Positions 1 to 13,003 of a stretch of DNA of 64,000 bases are shown one piece after another. Below the pieces are notes generated by a model. That model worked only from the letters and a program-made list of their open reading frames with translations, made no database searches and was not told the DNA's origin. The position numbers and the translations under genes are program-made. Each line of letters begins with the position of its first letter. The stretch's first letter is position 1. The stretch comes from Symbiodinium microadriaticum (Eukaryota; Sar; Dinophyceae; Suessiales; Symbiodiniaceae), in assembly GCA_001939145.1 (NCBI GenBank), contig LSRX01000331.1, positions 516,700 through 580,699 of the forward strand. The letters run 5' to 3'.

Positions 1-36
1 GTGCGCGCGCGCGCGTGGGCGTGCGCGCGCGCGCGG

Positions 37-68
<32 letters not shown>

Positions 69-74
69 GTGTGT
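1..74. repeat. GC/GT dinucleotide tract
   Basis: Alternating purine-pyrimidine run: (GC)n blocks separated by GTG, then (GT)n. This is simple sequence at the window edge and nothing coding is visible in it. Confidence 0.9.
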
Positions 75-1886
75 TAGTTGCCATCCCCGGGCACGCCCTG
101 CTACTCGCCCAGTTTGTTGAGTCATGCCAACACATGTACAGTGGTTCTGCACGCACCGTCACACCGTTTCTCGCCAACTAGACGTAACTAACCTCTTCCC
201 TCGAACACCATCCGAAAGATGTCAACGAGGACACACATGGTTGTGGAAGGTGGTTGTGTGATGTTGTGTGCACGACCAGCTTGCTGTGGACCGCACCCCA
301 GTTTGAAATTTGTTGCCGGCTCCCATCCCCCTACCCGCGCCCCACGCCGATGCCCCAAACGAACGACGCAAGGCGTAGCTGAACCAAGGGTGTACCAATT
401 AGTGCATTGTGAGCCTCATCCTGGCGAGGCCAACAACTGAAGGTGGTCGTTGGCACAAGTACACATGCAAGCACGGTTTGAATGCCGAAACACACTAACT
501 GCAAAAAAGGACCTTCAAGGATGTTGAAGCAAATCATGCTGCAATTCAACCTGAAGGTACCTAAAGTCAAGAGTGGGTTTAAGATCAAGTGTCACTCAAA
601 ATCGATTCCTTTGGCTCGACTCCTACCGAACATCTCAAATCGTCTAGCTCTGGGACCGAGAAAGGCTCGTCTCTCTGCGCTGTGAACTTGAGAAGCCCGA
701 GCTTTGCACTGGCAGGGTATGCAGCCAATGCTGGAAGCGCTCGTCCTGAACCTGTTTACTTCAACTGATGTCGCCATTGTCCCCGTTGCAGACATCCAAG
801 CATAGCTAAGCCAGAGCGTCTTCTTAACCCTTCGAGTATAAAGGCCGCATGTTCCGGGACGGGTGCTGGCCTCCGCTGCAAGGTCGCTTGACTCCATTCT
901 TCGCCTTTCCCCATCCTGAATCGCTTAGCAGCTGAAAATTACAACAGCTGATTTTATGACCAATCGGTCCTTCATGAAGGCGCCACGCTTGTGCAAGACT
1001 TGCAGCTCGTCCACATTCGTGGGGTTCTCAGCAGAACAGGGCTGATACGACCCAGACCGAACATTTTCTTGCAAACTGTATGAAGCCATGTTGTCTGACC
1101 CGTGTCGAGTCTACCAAGAGTTTCAAGACAAACGCAGCCATGCATGACCACACGCCGAACACACGAAATCTGTGACATGGCACGTCACCCATTTAACCCT
1201 CAGGCGTCGACATGGCCTGCATCGTTCCTGCAAAGGAAATGCCACGGCCACGATGCTTGCTGGCTTGCTTGTTGGAACATGTCAGATGGCTGCCAGATGA
1301 ATGACAAACTTGCCAGGTTCTCTGGGGGTGGAAGAGGAGCTGAAACGCGGAGACCCAAAGTTCCATGTCCTGTGTGCGGTGGCAAGCGGGGTCGTCTCCT
1401 TCCGCATGCTTCCCATTTGTAAACATACAAGCATGGTCCTCGCCAATGGGCACTTGGACGTGCAGACCTTAGTCTCGTCCATCTATAGGCCGCAAGAAAG
1501 GCAGTACCAGCCTCTCTCCACAAATTCCACGCATGGTCGTGAAGTTCCAAGCAATTTTGCCAACACTGCCACCGGGGCAAAGGCTTTCTTGCCGAAGCTT
1601 GAAGACAAAAGCATTCTCAATGACCTGAGCAAGTCAGATTGAATGCCACATGAATTCCATATGACAGCACGCTGAGGCAAAAACACGCACGGAGGTTACG
1701 TCCATTGCATGGACCGCTCCTGCAATCATAATGGACTGCGCGGGGAGCCCTAGATCTGGCGGGCTTTAAACTTCACTTTGGCTGTAATCTCTGCCATTGT
1801 TGCGCAAATAAACAAGATCCCACCCGTTCCCGCTCACGCGTAGCGGCGAAGTTGCGAGGAACTGGAGTTAGAAATGATCCTTCACA
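75..1886. other. No supportable gene
   Basis: Only short overlapping open frames on both strands. I see no domain motif, RNA gene or repeat that I can defend. It may be intergenic or intron sequence 3' of the minus-strand exon that ends at 1887. Confidence 0.5.
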
Positions 1887-2036
1887 TCAGAGCGAGCCTC
1901 CCGAGGAGCCGGATCCTCGAAGAGCCTTCGCGGCATCGGTGAAATGCTCGAAGCGGTCATTGTACACCAGGAAGTAGCGCATCTGTCGGGGCTGCCAGTC
2001 CAAAATTGCCACGGAATCGCCCAGGCCTGCTCTGAC
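1887..2036 (-). CDS. Candidate C-terminal exon, unknown protein
   Basis: Minus-strand frame that starts after a possible AG acceptor near 2036 and ends at a TGA (1889-1887). It encodes about 49 residues with an aromatic and charged core (a WQPRQMRYFLVYNDRF segment) followed by a Ser/Gly-rich tail, GSGSSGGSL. The composition looks like a genuine protein C-terminus more than a random frame. I do not recognise the family. It could be the last exon of the Pro/Tyr/Gly-rich gene at 4345-3430, which has the same orientation, but the connection is unproven. Confidence 0.35.
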   Translation of the reverse strand, partial: VRAGLGDSVAILDWQPRQMRYFLVYNDRFEHFTDAAKALRGSGSSGGSL

Positions 2037-3429
2037 CCATCCTCTTGCACCTCAGGGACCAGTGACTCGACAAATCAGAACCACGGAATGATGGCCTCAG
2101 CATCTAACAATTTTCAACGGCCCCTGATGCATCGGCTTTGCACTCGCACCTGCATGCACACTTCGACAACGTTCTGGATCAGAGTTTGACCCAGGTGTAG
2201 AGAGATGCTTCTGCCAAGATCTACATACGACTCCTCTTTGTTAGGCTCCAGCCATCAGCCATGCGCTGACGAACCCTCCAAAGCCTCTCTCACCTCTCGG
2301 CCGAAGATGAGAAGAGCTAGACTGCAACCACATTTTGTAGTTTACGGTCTGGCACTATAAAGCTACGGCGAGCGACTCAGCTATGGAATCATGAATACGC
2401 AATTCACGCCGGGCTGGACCTGGCTTGGGCAGCCGCACCGGCGAGTCTCAGCGACGCTAGTCGGGAGGCAAGGTGCTAAGCACATGCTGAGCACTTAGTC
2501 TTTGACCTGTAGGTTCTCTAATGTTCATCCACTCAACCTTGGCCCATGGGCAACTGACATCAAAAGGCTCACATGAACGACTCTTGGCACACACACCCTG
2601 ACATGACTTTCCGGGCTAGCAGCGGTCTTGCCTTTCACATGCTTGGTAAAGGTTGCCCCCAGGGCCTCCGAGAAAACTGGCCGGGATGAAATCGCACGAT
2701 TGACCTTGCTATCCCCCGAGGCCGGAACTTCCGAAAGGCTCGACCTTGAAACTCGCGGTTGTCTTTCAGTGTTCAGATTGGTGCAGAAACACAGCACACT
2801 ACCTGGTCGGCACAATTCAAGGGTGCAGGCATTTTGAAAATCTCCCTCTGGCAGATGCCGCTGTGCAGTGCTTTGCTAGCGAGACGCTCTGAGACTGTGC
2901 ACCTTAAAAGATTCCAATGATATCCTTGTCAGGAATGTCATGCCAGCAAGCACGGAGGGAACTGCTCGCGAAATCGGCCTGTGACTCAGACTCTAGCAAA
3001 AGGCCGAATCACCCCCTCGCAGGAGGCTGGTAACGGAAGTCAACCCTTTCAGGGCTGAAACCCAACATTTACACAAAGGTTCGCAAGGCCCCAGCAGTCA
3101 CGGGCCTTTCCTCCACGTTACACTCTGTGAGCTTTACACCCTAACTATCAGCCGGAGCCATAAGGCATCACAGCCTGGTGAGACATGAGACCTCGGCAAC
3201 TGCGCCAGGCCCGAAACCTGGTGAGAGCAGACCCAGGCAAGAGCAATGAGTAATTTAAACATGAGGAACATATCTCAGGCCCAGCCCTCTTACGTAGTGC
3301 CAGGCTGCGGCAGCAGATCAGTCCAAGATCTCGCCCAACCTCGTCGTCCAAAACTGCCATGTGCCATGCATTTTGCACTTTAACCAGCCGGGCTTTTACT
3401 TCAAAAGGTAGCGCAGCTGGCACCAACAC
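2037..3429. other. No supportable gene; possible introns
   Basis: Lies between two minus-strand exon candidates. Open frames are short and featureless, so this may be intron or intergenic sequence. Confidence 0.4.
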
Positions 3430-4345
3430 GAGTCAAGCCGCAAAAGTCCTCCAAGGACTCCTGCACCACCAGCTGCCAACATGGCGCCAGTGCCTCCACC
3501 GCCCATTCCACCCATGCCACCAGGTCCCTGCATCATTCAAGGCTTTCGAAACCCACTGCCGTCACTCGAACTCAGCCATGGTCTTCCTGTCTTAATAGTT
3601 TGTTGGAGCAGCTGGGCCTGTCGTTTGAGAGAGGTCACCCCATTAGCGGCTATTTCGCTCTACCAGGATGTAACGAACGGAGCTCCACGAAAGCTGCAAC
3701 GCATCGTGACACACATACTCGCACAGCGTGGAATCTGGACGCCGAAGTCTCAACAACACGCTGTAGCGGCAATGATTGGCAATGCATGGTGGAGTTCAAC
3801 CCCAAATTTCAATAACCCAACAAAACCCATGACTGAATCAGTCGGGGCACAGCCGGACCATATGCCGGACCAGGTCCATATGCTGGACCTGGGGTGTAGG
3901 CCGGCCCCGGCGCGTAGTGCGCGTGACCAGGGCTTGCATATGGAGGAGTGAAGCCTGCTGCGGGCACCCTTGAGTTCGCGTGTTGTCAGAGATGCTAGTC
4001 AAAGCTCGCTCCTGTCTCATAGTAGGATGGACCCGGTGCAGATGCCGGGGCATGATAATGGCAGCCCGGTCCCGCGCCACCTGGGGTATACGCGCCTGTC
4101 GGAAGCCAGCTTGGCGGCATATGCATGCCCATAACGTAGCTGCGACTGCTGGAAACACTTTGTCTGAGTTCATCATTCGCACCTGGTGACGCTCCCGCCT
4201 CATCGCAGAAAACTTTGCGCAAAGAGACCAACAAGACCGAAAACCGAGTCGCTAAGTCAAGCACTGGCGCATGAGCTGGTGGCATTCCAGGGGTGTACCC
4301 CACCACAGCACCCTCCACGACTGGTGGCCTCGTGACTTTCTTAAC
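3430..4345 (-). CDS. Pro/Tyr/Gly-rich host protein, 3' exons
   Basis: Three minus-strand pieces share one composition. The first (about 4345-4265) has a VVGYTPGMPPAHAP segment. The second (about 4190-4020) reads PSWLPTGAYTPGGAGPG and ends near YYETG. The third (about 3965-3851) is a repeat of YAPGPAYTPGPAYGPG type. A 323-nt intron with GT...AG ends (3850-3528) joins it in phase 0 to a Gly/Met-rich exon (3527 to about 3430) reading GPGGMGGMGGGGTGAMLAAG and a hydrophobic GVLGGLL tail. PYG-rich stretches followed by a GGMGG/AAG tail are common low-complexity C-termini of eukaryotic membrane-associated proteins. No catalytic domain is visible, so no function is assigned. The upstream exon borders are approximate. 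Confidence 0.5.
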
Positions 4346-7300
4346 GAGCCGTCGGCCACGGTTGAGTCAGTCAGAATTCAGTGAAATCGAAGCTTCACAA
4401 CTAGACTAGACGTGTCCCGTGCAATAGGAGCATGCATGTGCACTATTCTTCCTCCATTGCCGCGGTGTATCAGCAACGAGAGCGACCAAGTCTCAAGTCC
4501 GACCAAATTGTGGCATGCCCTGTGCGGCTTGCTTTCGACACACATTCGACACGGAAACAAGTGAGATCAAGGCTGAAAACAACAGATGCCCCGTTCTTCC
4601 CAAACATGTTCAACGGCTCAACACTGCTTCAACCGAACACTCATCGACTGATTGCTTCGCGCTGTTTCGCAGAGACCACCACGTCTCGTTGTCGTTGAAA
4701 GGCTGCTCCTGTTTTACTCAAACTCCTCACAACATTCTGGTGAGCGTGACGAGACCCGCCAAGTTGCCACGTGCCACGCACTGTCCCTGCTTGTTACAAG
4801 CACGATTTCAAGCTCCTACACAAACATCCATCGAAGCAATCAGTGGCTAGCACTTTTTGACTTGGTTTCTGAGTCCACGAGTGAGTGTCTTGAGGAGTAC
4901 AAGCGACCAAACAGGCCACTCCTGCACTGCCTTCCTAGATTTCCACATGAGTAATGTAGAAGAGACCTAACCATGCCAGAGTGATGTGCCGGCGCTCAGC
5001 ACGTGTCATGTTTTCCGAAGACGGTGCCTGCCCCCAGCAGCCATGCCATGTAGAGCTTGATCTGCTGTAGGCTTGGGGTACTCGGCTTTTTCAGGCTTCG
5101 GCTTGACCGGCTTGCCTTGCAGACAAATCAGGAGGTTCAAGCTCAAGCTTGGCAAACAGAGCCGCCTTCATCATCGTATACTATCTTGATTGGGCGCTCT
5201 TTGCCTGACAGACACAGACCATCAACACTGAGCAAGCAGTAAGCATGCAAACATCATTCACAATTCCAGAGAGGGCTTGCGATGGCTTGCACGTGCACCG
5301 GCTGCATGCAGTATGGCGACAAGACAAGTCATGTACAATGCACAGCAGACAAAAACAAGAACAGGAAGTGTGGACGCCAATGCAATGCTAAAGGATTTTA
5401 GCATAAGTTAGCTCGGGCACTTGAACCTTCGGTCGTCTTCCAGCGGCTCAGAAATCGACATTCTTGGTATATCTTGCCCTCGGGGGAAAACAGATTCCAT
5501 AGCCGCTGCTCTTCATTCAAGTAGGGCTAACGGAGCGAGAAGGGTCCTGAATGAGGCCAAGGTCCTTACCGGCTCTACGGGCGGTGGACAAAGCTTCAGT
5601 CGGAAGCCTGTCTGGGGCGGCGGGGGGGGGGCTCGGGCGCAGCACCGCCGTGTGAAGCGAGCGGCATGCTCGCGACGGCGCCCCCTCGCTGCGTCGGCTA
5701 AAGGACCGCTTTTTGTTGGGCAGCATGAGAACCGCCCGAAAGAAGATATGTCCTGCAACATGGGCGAGTGCGCGGGCCAGGCATTGTGCCCAGGCATCGC
5801 GAGCTGCCTTGGGCACATGGCGCGCAACGCAGGAATACTGGCACTGAAGACGGTGGCAAAGTCAGGCAAGCTGTCGATGTCAGGAGCAAGGCCTCTACTG
5901 ACAGGGCGCGCCGCAGAGCCGGGCACAGCAGCAAGCAGTTGGCCTGCAGCGAGGGTGCGGGCCGTTGAACCGTGCAGAGACAAGCATACCACAGACGGCA
6001 GTTGTCCAGGCCATGTGTGCGGCAGTAGTCAGCGGGAACGGCCCTTCTCGGCATCCCACACCAGAGTGTGCATCCAGATGTGGGCGCATTGATGCATGGC
6101 TGGGCCAGCCACGTGCAGTGGAGGCATCTGCCGACGGGCAGCCAGGAACAGGGCAGAGGACACACAGCTGGAGCGGCCGGCCTCGGCCAGGGGAACACCT
6201 GCGAGGCGGACCGCTAGGACGGGGTTCAGCGCCTCCCCGATGCGCTGATTGCGGATGATTGCGGTAAGGCCATCCGGACCAGGCTCGGGGCTGGCGGCAC
6301 TGGACCAGGAGACGCGCTGCTTGCGGAAAAATGCGCGGGTGGGCCGGCGATCGCAGGGGGTCCCACTCGGGGGCTAGAGTTACAAGCGGCCAGTTGCAAG
6401 AGGCAGGCTGTGAGCTCCCGCCGCCGGTGGCGACTCAGTGCTGCAACATGCCCTTGCGGCGAGGACGCGTCATGCAGGGCTGCCGAAGAGCGTGAACGTC
6501 AAGACAGGCAGTGCGGAGCAGCTGAGGGCCAGCAGACGACTGCAAAGCCGGGGGACGGAGCTAATCGGTACCATGTGATTTGTACTCGCACAGCACACCC
6601 TATAGGGTAAGCGTCTCGCGTTTACGAAACATTGCGAACTATCCACGGCTGATAACCTGAAGTTTCCATCTTTCACACCAAGGCACTGCCGCTTAGACAA
6701 CGCTGAGCATGCTCTTGCTCTGTGGACTTGATCTCGAGCATCAGCAGAGCGTACAGGCACATAGTCATTTAAAAGGGCATCCAAACAAGTATACATGGAG
6801 GCAGGGTAAATCTACAACAAATCGGGACTGTTGCGAGGTCGCGGAGTGGAGATTCTGTGAAGAATCTCTATGCCACGGAAGCTTGCACATGCGAGGTATT
6901 GCCGGACGCATGCTGCAGCTCCATTCAGTCGCCACCCCTGAAACTTTGTCAGCCCGAGCCTGACTTTACGTTTCTTTGCACCATCTTGGCAAAATCAACA
7001 TAGTAGTCCTCCAACAAGAATGGATGAGGTTGTCAAGCCGTGCGTGAATGTTAGATTTCTCTCCTGCCCTCGACTGTGGAACTCCGCAGATTTCTTCCCA
7101 TTGAGAAATGCCTGCCAGCAAGTGCAGAATCAGATCGTTATATATATATATATATACACACACACACATATTCATTTATACTTACTTATATTCATATTCA
7201 AAAATGTAAATATTATTGATAAATATATCCATACACACACACATATACACATACATATACGTGTAAAACTAACCATACATGTACAGACTCACGCATGTGG

Positions 7301-8928
7301 GAAAGCAGTTGGGCCATCCTTCATCAATATATCGTCCTCACCTCAGCAACGCTCAGACAAGTTCCGGGATGCGACCATCAAGTGGAAGCGCTTCAGGTCC
7401 TGGCGATCCACAAAATCTTCCCACTTGTCTCCGAGCTTCAGCCTTCCACGATGCGAGCCAGAGTAGAAGTCAACCCACTGCAACAGTAATTACATGGAGT
7501 GTATGCTGGCAACAGCATTAATCAATAGTCAAGATGCTGGAACTTCGGCATGGCACGTCGGTGAAGGCAACACTTCTGGTTACCGCAACAGACTGCACGA
7601 AAGCTTCTTTGAGCCAGCATCAGGCAATTCGGCACATGTGGCACGTATCTCCCAAAGGCTTGAGGATAAATTGATCGAAGACGCGACTAGGCTGTGACAC
7701 CGGAAAGCTGCAGGAATGTTAATCTGTGAAATGGTCACACATGTGCGTCAAGGCTGAGATGCGACAAACACTAGTCCAAAAAGATGCTTTAGACCTCTCC
7801 CCGAAATGAACGCAAAGCAAGCAACAGTTCTGGGGCGCGAGGCTGCCACAGTTCGTAAGCATGTCGACACCTCATCTTCAGATTTCCGCTCAGGGCCTCA
7901 GTGTAAGGTGCAGTCTGGTGAGGCGCACAGAATTGAAGACAGTGTAAATACTGGCAGAGATAGAAACATATCAAGACAAAGATGCTTGATTGTTTGCCTG
8001 TTCCTTACTTTCCTGACCCCTGTTAGAGTAGAGTTTAGGCCTCTGTCGCCGAGTTATCCGACGGACCCCTCTCTACTGCCAGCTGGCCGGAGGGATGAGG
8101 ATGTGCACTCTACGACTGTTGAGCACGGCGGCTTTTGCCAACCCTTCTGCGGCGATGTCTTCACAATTATCAGTGGCCATCGTCGCCTACAAGACTATGG
8201 GTTTCGGCTCCAGCTTTTCGCGCGGTATTGCACATGCCGCATCATTTTCAGCAGAAAACATGCACAGAGTGTTGACAAAAAGCCGCTTCGCAAAGCAAAA
8301 GATTAATTTGGAGGACACGCCAGCTCCTGCGACTGTCCATATGAGAAGAGCAACGCCTTGGAAGGTGAACCGACAGTCTGAAAGAGGAGTTCGGATAAGG
8401 GTGACGCTGACGAAGATTCGCCGTAGATTCGAGCTTCGCCATTGCATCTGCAGGTAGTTCTGTCGCTTTCGGCCTCTACATCACTGCAGCCTAAGCCTGA
8501 GCCCACTTTCCTTCGCACTTCGCGATATATGCGATATCTTCCATCTCGGCTCGTGCTTCTTTCCAATTGCACACCGCTCAGCATATTACCGCACCTCGGA
8601 AACTGTTGCAGATATATCGCGCGTGGGGATCTCAAGAATCTTATGACGGCACGTGGACAGTCAACAGTAGTCCGACAAAGGCTGCGACTCAGCATCCGGG
8701 AAGTACTGCTAGAGTTAACTATCATTGCGACCCTTGTCCCTTCCGCAGGATCTTAGTCATTTGCATATTGCTAGAGAACGGCTCCTCGCAACAGCCTTTG
8801 CATTTACATCGTGTCGGTTCCACAAGTAGAGTGATGCTGCAAACCATGCTGTACCTCGTGAATCCCAGCCATGCAGGCTTCGGGTAAGACTACCTTCGGC
8901 AATGCTACTGGTAGCTAATGGTAGCTAG
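4346..8928. other. No supportable gene
   Basis: Includes a GC-rich block (about 5.5-6.4 kb) in which both strands have long open frames because stop codons are rare there. Neither frame shows a domain. Around 7139-7262 there are TA/CA dinucleotide tracts. Short frames elsewhere look random. Confidence 0.5.
7139..7262. repeat. TA/CA microsatellites
   Basis: (TA)n running into (CA)n at 7139-7170, then a looser ACACAC/ATACAT tract at about 7225-7262. Confidence 0.85.
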
Positions 8929-9209
8929 CTAGTTCTGAAACACTGCGGCCGGGCCCGCGGCTTGAACCTCGAATATTCCATGGCTGGCCTGCAAGCGCTG
9001 TCGAAACGTTGCCGTCTGTAGATCAGATGCAGAGCTGACAAGCGCCTTGACTGTTTGCATCTCGCGCAGTTGGACGGTTTTGGTGGGATCCTCAGCCACA
9101 CTGGTGGCATCTGGCGGCACTCTCACGATTGACATGAAGACACCTCTGCGAATCTGCTTCCAAACTTTGATATCACCATCCATCATGTCGACGTAAACGG
9201 ACCACCTAC
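8929..9209 (-). CDS. Candidate host exon, unknown protein (C-terminal)
   Basis: Minus-strand open frame of about 92 residues. It begins just after a TAG acceptor-like site (about 9209) and ends in a stop codon. It contains WSVYVDMMDGDIKVWKQIRR, a VPPDAT turn, a charged helix-like stretch (KTVQLREMQTVKALV) and an Ala-rich end. Residue usage is protein-like and the frame is longer than its neighbours. I do not recognise the family. It is on the same strand as all other host exons seen here, which supports a real gene slightly. It could still be a chance frame. Confidence 0.4.
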
Positions 9210-11205
9210 GCACACATGTGGGGCCTCCCTAGACTTCCTAGACCTTGCCAGCAGCATTGAACTTCCTCACCTGTCACGAAGACACTCATCAAAAAGTCGA
9301 GCAATGAATCACAGTCACACTGCTTCACCTACTGCGTCTTGTCAGGAGCCTCATGGCTTGCGCTCTATGTGGAGGGAATGAAAACAAATCAGCGAGTCGG
9401 TCGTTCATGCCATGGAGATCAACAAGAGGTCGAGGGTGTGAACAACCACAGCCTTGGCATCAGGCGACCGATTTATGCTTCTTGGAGTTGAAGCCTACAG
9501 AAAGCAAAAGGGTGAACCAGAGAGCAACTGACTGCACTTGAGAGGCATCGTTTGTATGCAAAGGAAAACAGTCGAATACATCAGAAAGCAACAGAGAGCC
9601 CAACAGAGCAATTGCGCAAATTAGGAACAAACACGAAAGGACTAAATAGAAGCTGTTGACAGTTCATGTTAGTCTTGCGCTGATGGCCAGTTGGCAAGGC
9701 TGATCTGGCGGTTTATGTCGTGTCTGACAAGCTGGGTTTGTGAGCTGCAAGCAGTTCGCGTCAGAAGTGGTGGGCTGAAATGAAAAAGGTAGGTCAGTCG
9801 TGAGTGACGTCTACTTGGGCAAACGAAAGCCTCAGCTGCAAGAGTTCTCGGAAACACCACCAAGCAAAGAGAGGAGCAGGGAAAGAAGTGGCGACGCCAG
9901 GCACGAGTGCAGGAGACTGCAGACATCGCGGGCTAAGTTAATGGCCGACAACGGTGAGGCATTTGTACAGTGGCTCGCTGAAAAGCCCGACTGCACCGGA
10001 CTGTGATGATCAGCTGGGCGACGCTGGGGCCAACCTGCTGAGCTTCTGGCCGCATAGACGATGTCCTGAACGGTCGGGGATCAGCACAAGTGGAACACGG
10101 CAACAAATTGGCAAGCGTGCTCTGTCCTCCGAGTTTTCGAAGAAAGCCAGGCGATCAGCATATAGCACCCCATGTCTGTCGTACAAAAACAGCAGCCGTG
10201 GGTTTGCATAGAGCAACCAAGATTGCTGCCCATGGCACCATTACGGCAAAGAAGCAGCTCAGCTCAATAGCCGTCCCACACGCGTGACCCGTTACAAGCC
10301 ATGCCTCTTGTCTCCATCGAGCTCAACCTTCCAGTGTTACTGGGATGCGACACCCTGTACCCACGCTCACAAAGGAAAAAGACTCGTCGATTTGGCGCGG
10401 CTGCTCATGCTTTGTGGGCTCTGTCTTGTGTGGGTTCGGGATTAGGCTAGTCGGCCAGGCTTGGGATGGAGTTCAAGTTACGGTTGCCCNNNNNNNNNNN
10501 NNNNNNNNNNNNNNNNNNNNNNNNNNNNNNNNNNNNNNNNNNNNNNNNNNNNNNNNNNNNNNNNNNNNNNNNNNNNNNNNNNNNNNNNNNNNNNNCGCAC
10601 CCCCCCCCACCGCCACCACCGCCGTCACACCACACCACATCACCACCACCACCACCGCCACCGCGACTAGGAATCTGTACCAGGAGTAAGAGAACTGAAA
10701 GCAGCAAAAGCAGTAAGTAAAGTAAGCAAGAAGAACACAGAAATTCGGAAGCCAGAAGCATTCGGAAACCAAGAAAGCACTGCACCGGCAGCCACACCGA
10801 AGCAACAGCCACACTAGAGTATTAAAGCAAAAGAGAACCTACCATGCATACATGAAAAGCAGAGACGCTGCCCTAGTATGTCCACATGTCTAGTGCAGTT
10901 CGGGCCTTGCAGCTTAGACTGGTGGCACATGACCCTAGCTAGGTGTCGCACAGGACCGGAGAATAAAGACCGATTTCTGGCCGGCCTGTGTCACCAATAG
11001 GCCGCCGATATCTCATGCTGAACGCCCCTGGCCTGCTCGGGGAACTTGGCTGGTCTTCCGGCTGATCCTGTTTCGTCAAGGATCATAAGAGTTTAGGATT
11101 GGACTTCCCGTGCTCGCACTGCGCCTCCATCTCACCCGGAAGAGACCTTAAGGGAGTTGGAGTACCAGCCTGCCAGGCTGCGCGGTCTCCGAGGAAGGGT
11201 TTTAA
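9210..11205. other. Assembly gap and flanking sequence without a clear gene
   Basis: Contains the N run 10490-10595. The right gap edge is C-rich and CAC-rich triplet DNA (10596-10670), so the gap probably sits in a hard-to-sequence repeat. A QQDMLAQ-type exon candidate borders it on the right. Nothing else here can be defended. Confidence 0.5.
10490..10595. other. Assembly gap (106 N)
   Basis: Run of N. The adjoining sequence is C-homopolymer and CAC/CCA triplets. Any frame spanning it is meaningless. Confidence 1.
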
Positions 11206-12756
11206 TGCATGGTTTTGCTTCCCCACCTGAGCAAGCATGTCTTGTTGGAACTGCTCGAACTCCTCACGACCTCGGCCCAAGGCCCAAGGCTGTAGCTGCG
11301 CATCAACTTATCGGCCGACCAACAGATCACCTCAATGCTTCAAAGTCAATGTCCACTATGCTACTATGACGCCACAACTCTGCGCGCATCAGTTAGCCCC
11401 ATGTCCAGCTGCAAACCCGCGGAGATATGCCCACTCCGGCATTGCCACTCATCGAAGTTTGCCCGAAGGCGTTTTTCAAAGACATCTATCTTACTACGTG
11501 GGGAAGCACGACATCCAAGCTGCAGGACTCGTAAACCACAGACAGGTCACCATGCTTTCCATCTGAATCCGGCTCTGCCCACAGCACTCGCAGCGATGTG
11601 TGACAAATCCATTTAGATCGGTGCTGCTGAGATTGAAAACTCTTGGCAGTTCTTAGAGCTGCACTGATAATGCCGTCGTTGTTCTTGTCCAGGTCGTCAA
11701 AACGGACTGATGCTATCGGTGGTGTTGGGATTGGCTCCTGCATCTGAGGTGCCATCTCACAGCACACCAGCAATTAGCCCCTGTTCCTTGCTGCGGGCAT
11801 CTGCCATAGGTTGTGCCTTGACAAAACTGCAATCATAAAGTCCAGGTTACTCAATCTTATCGGGATACAGGAACCAGGAATGCAAAGCGAGGAGAACACG
11901 CCGTCTGCGATGGCAAGAGTAACAATCGGCATGCTTGAATATGCTTGAATCATGTTATGACTCTGTGGCCGTTGTCGTCGTGCTTCGTCCTCCTGATCCT
12001 GCTCCACCTCCTCCTCGTGCCCCTCTCCCTAAATCGTCCCTGTTGTCATCGTCGTCGACCTCGTCATAGTCCTGGTCCTCGTCCTCTTTATCCTTATTCG
12101 TATCTTGAGGCATGGCTCACTTTGCAGTCTTTGCGAAGTGCCCGTGCCACTCCCTGAACCTATCTGATTGAAGGAGGGAGGAACTGAGCTGGTGACGCAC
12201 ACTGCTTTCAGCTTTGTTAGAGGGATTGTCTAGGGGCCTACTGCAGAACCCGTTCCGACGTTTTGCAAAGGGAGGGTGCAAATTGTCGTCGCATCCTTCA
12301 ATGCTAAAGGCAGTGAGTGCCCCAAGCACACTTTACGTCTGCCAGTTGCAAACGTCTGGGCACAAGTTGTGCTGCTGATAAAATGGCCCGTATGGACACT
12401 ACTACGGCAGTTCAATGTCAAGCCATGCCGGACATGTTCACGATCGCGGATACCTTTTGCGCACGCTGGAAATCCGTAAGGTTCACCCCCTAAGGCTCCT
12501 GGATCTTCGCCTGGCACTTGTCCTGCACTTTGGAGGCAGCAGATGCGGCATCCTTCGGGAAAGTGGTCCCACAACTTCGCGCTGTTTTTGGGAAGCCGGA
12601 AGAATCAGGACCAACACATAGCATGGGGCATCATGGGGCTAGGTGTTGTGAGAACGCTATCCCCTGCCTCTTCTCTGAGCTTCAGGGCCTGCAGAAGCTA
12701 AGAGCAGCAGGCGTGAGCATCAATGCCTCGATGGTCATAGGACGAGGCTCGTGAGA
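11206..12756 (-). CDS. Exon cluster of an EF-hand protein gene
   Basis: Minus-strand pieces in transcript order: an exon with ALKLREEA (about 12695-12670); a piece with DAASAASKVQDKCQAKIQ (about 12560-12500); an acidic Asp/Glu-rich segment starting MPQDTNKDKEDEDQD (about 12112 down to 11952); an EF-hand loop in FDDLDKNNDGIIS (about 11720-11665), with Asp/Asn/Asp-Gly at the calcium-ligand positions; and an exon LGRGREEFEQFQQDMLAQ (about 11285-11229) ending at a GT donor. The EF-hand frame runs into a probable GC donor right after ...IISA, so the twelfth loop residue would come from the next exon. A calcium-binding regulatory protein is the modest inference. Exon order is by position only, and these pieces could belong to more than one gene. 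Confidence 0.4.
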
Positions 12757-12809
12757 TCTCGTGAGATCTCATGCAGAGCTCGTGAGATCTCGTGAGATCT
12801 CATGCAGAG
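12748..12809. repeat. 31-bp perfect tandem duplication with GAGATCTC palindromes
   Basis: Two identical 31-bp units, 12748-12778 and 12779-12809. Each contains a 10-bp CTCGTGAGAT motif twice, so the palindrome GAGATCTC recurs. It lies between the EF-hand exon cluster and the 3' end of the NEIL3-like gene. Confidence 0.9.
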
Positions 12810-13003
12810 CTGTTTTAAGTCGCATCGCAACATCCACGATTCGCATTGGTCATGCACTCTATACATTAATTACTCCGATGTCAAATCAATTACGCAACTC
12901 GATGTGCTTGTTGAAAAGCGTTCAGCTGCCGCGAGCATTGATGCTACTGTGGGCTGCGCTTGCCTGCGCAGAACGGCAAATCCAGAAGGACAGGCGGTGA
13001 TCG

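Noticed and set aside
5421-6198. Long overlapping open frames on both strands
   Set aside because: GC-rich DNA has few stops. Residue composition is Arg/Ala/Cys-rich in every frame and no motif or splice context supports one.
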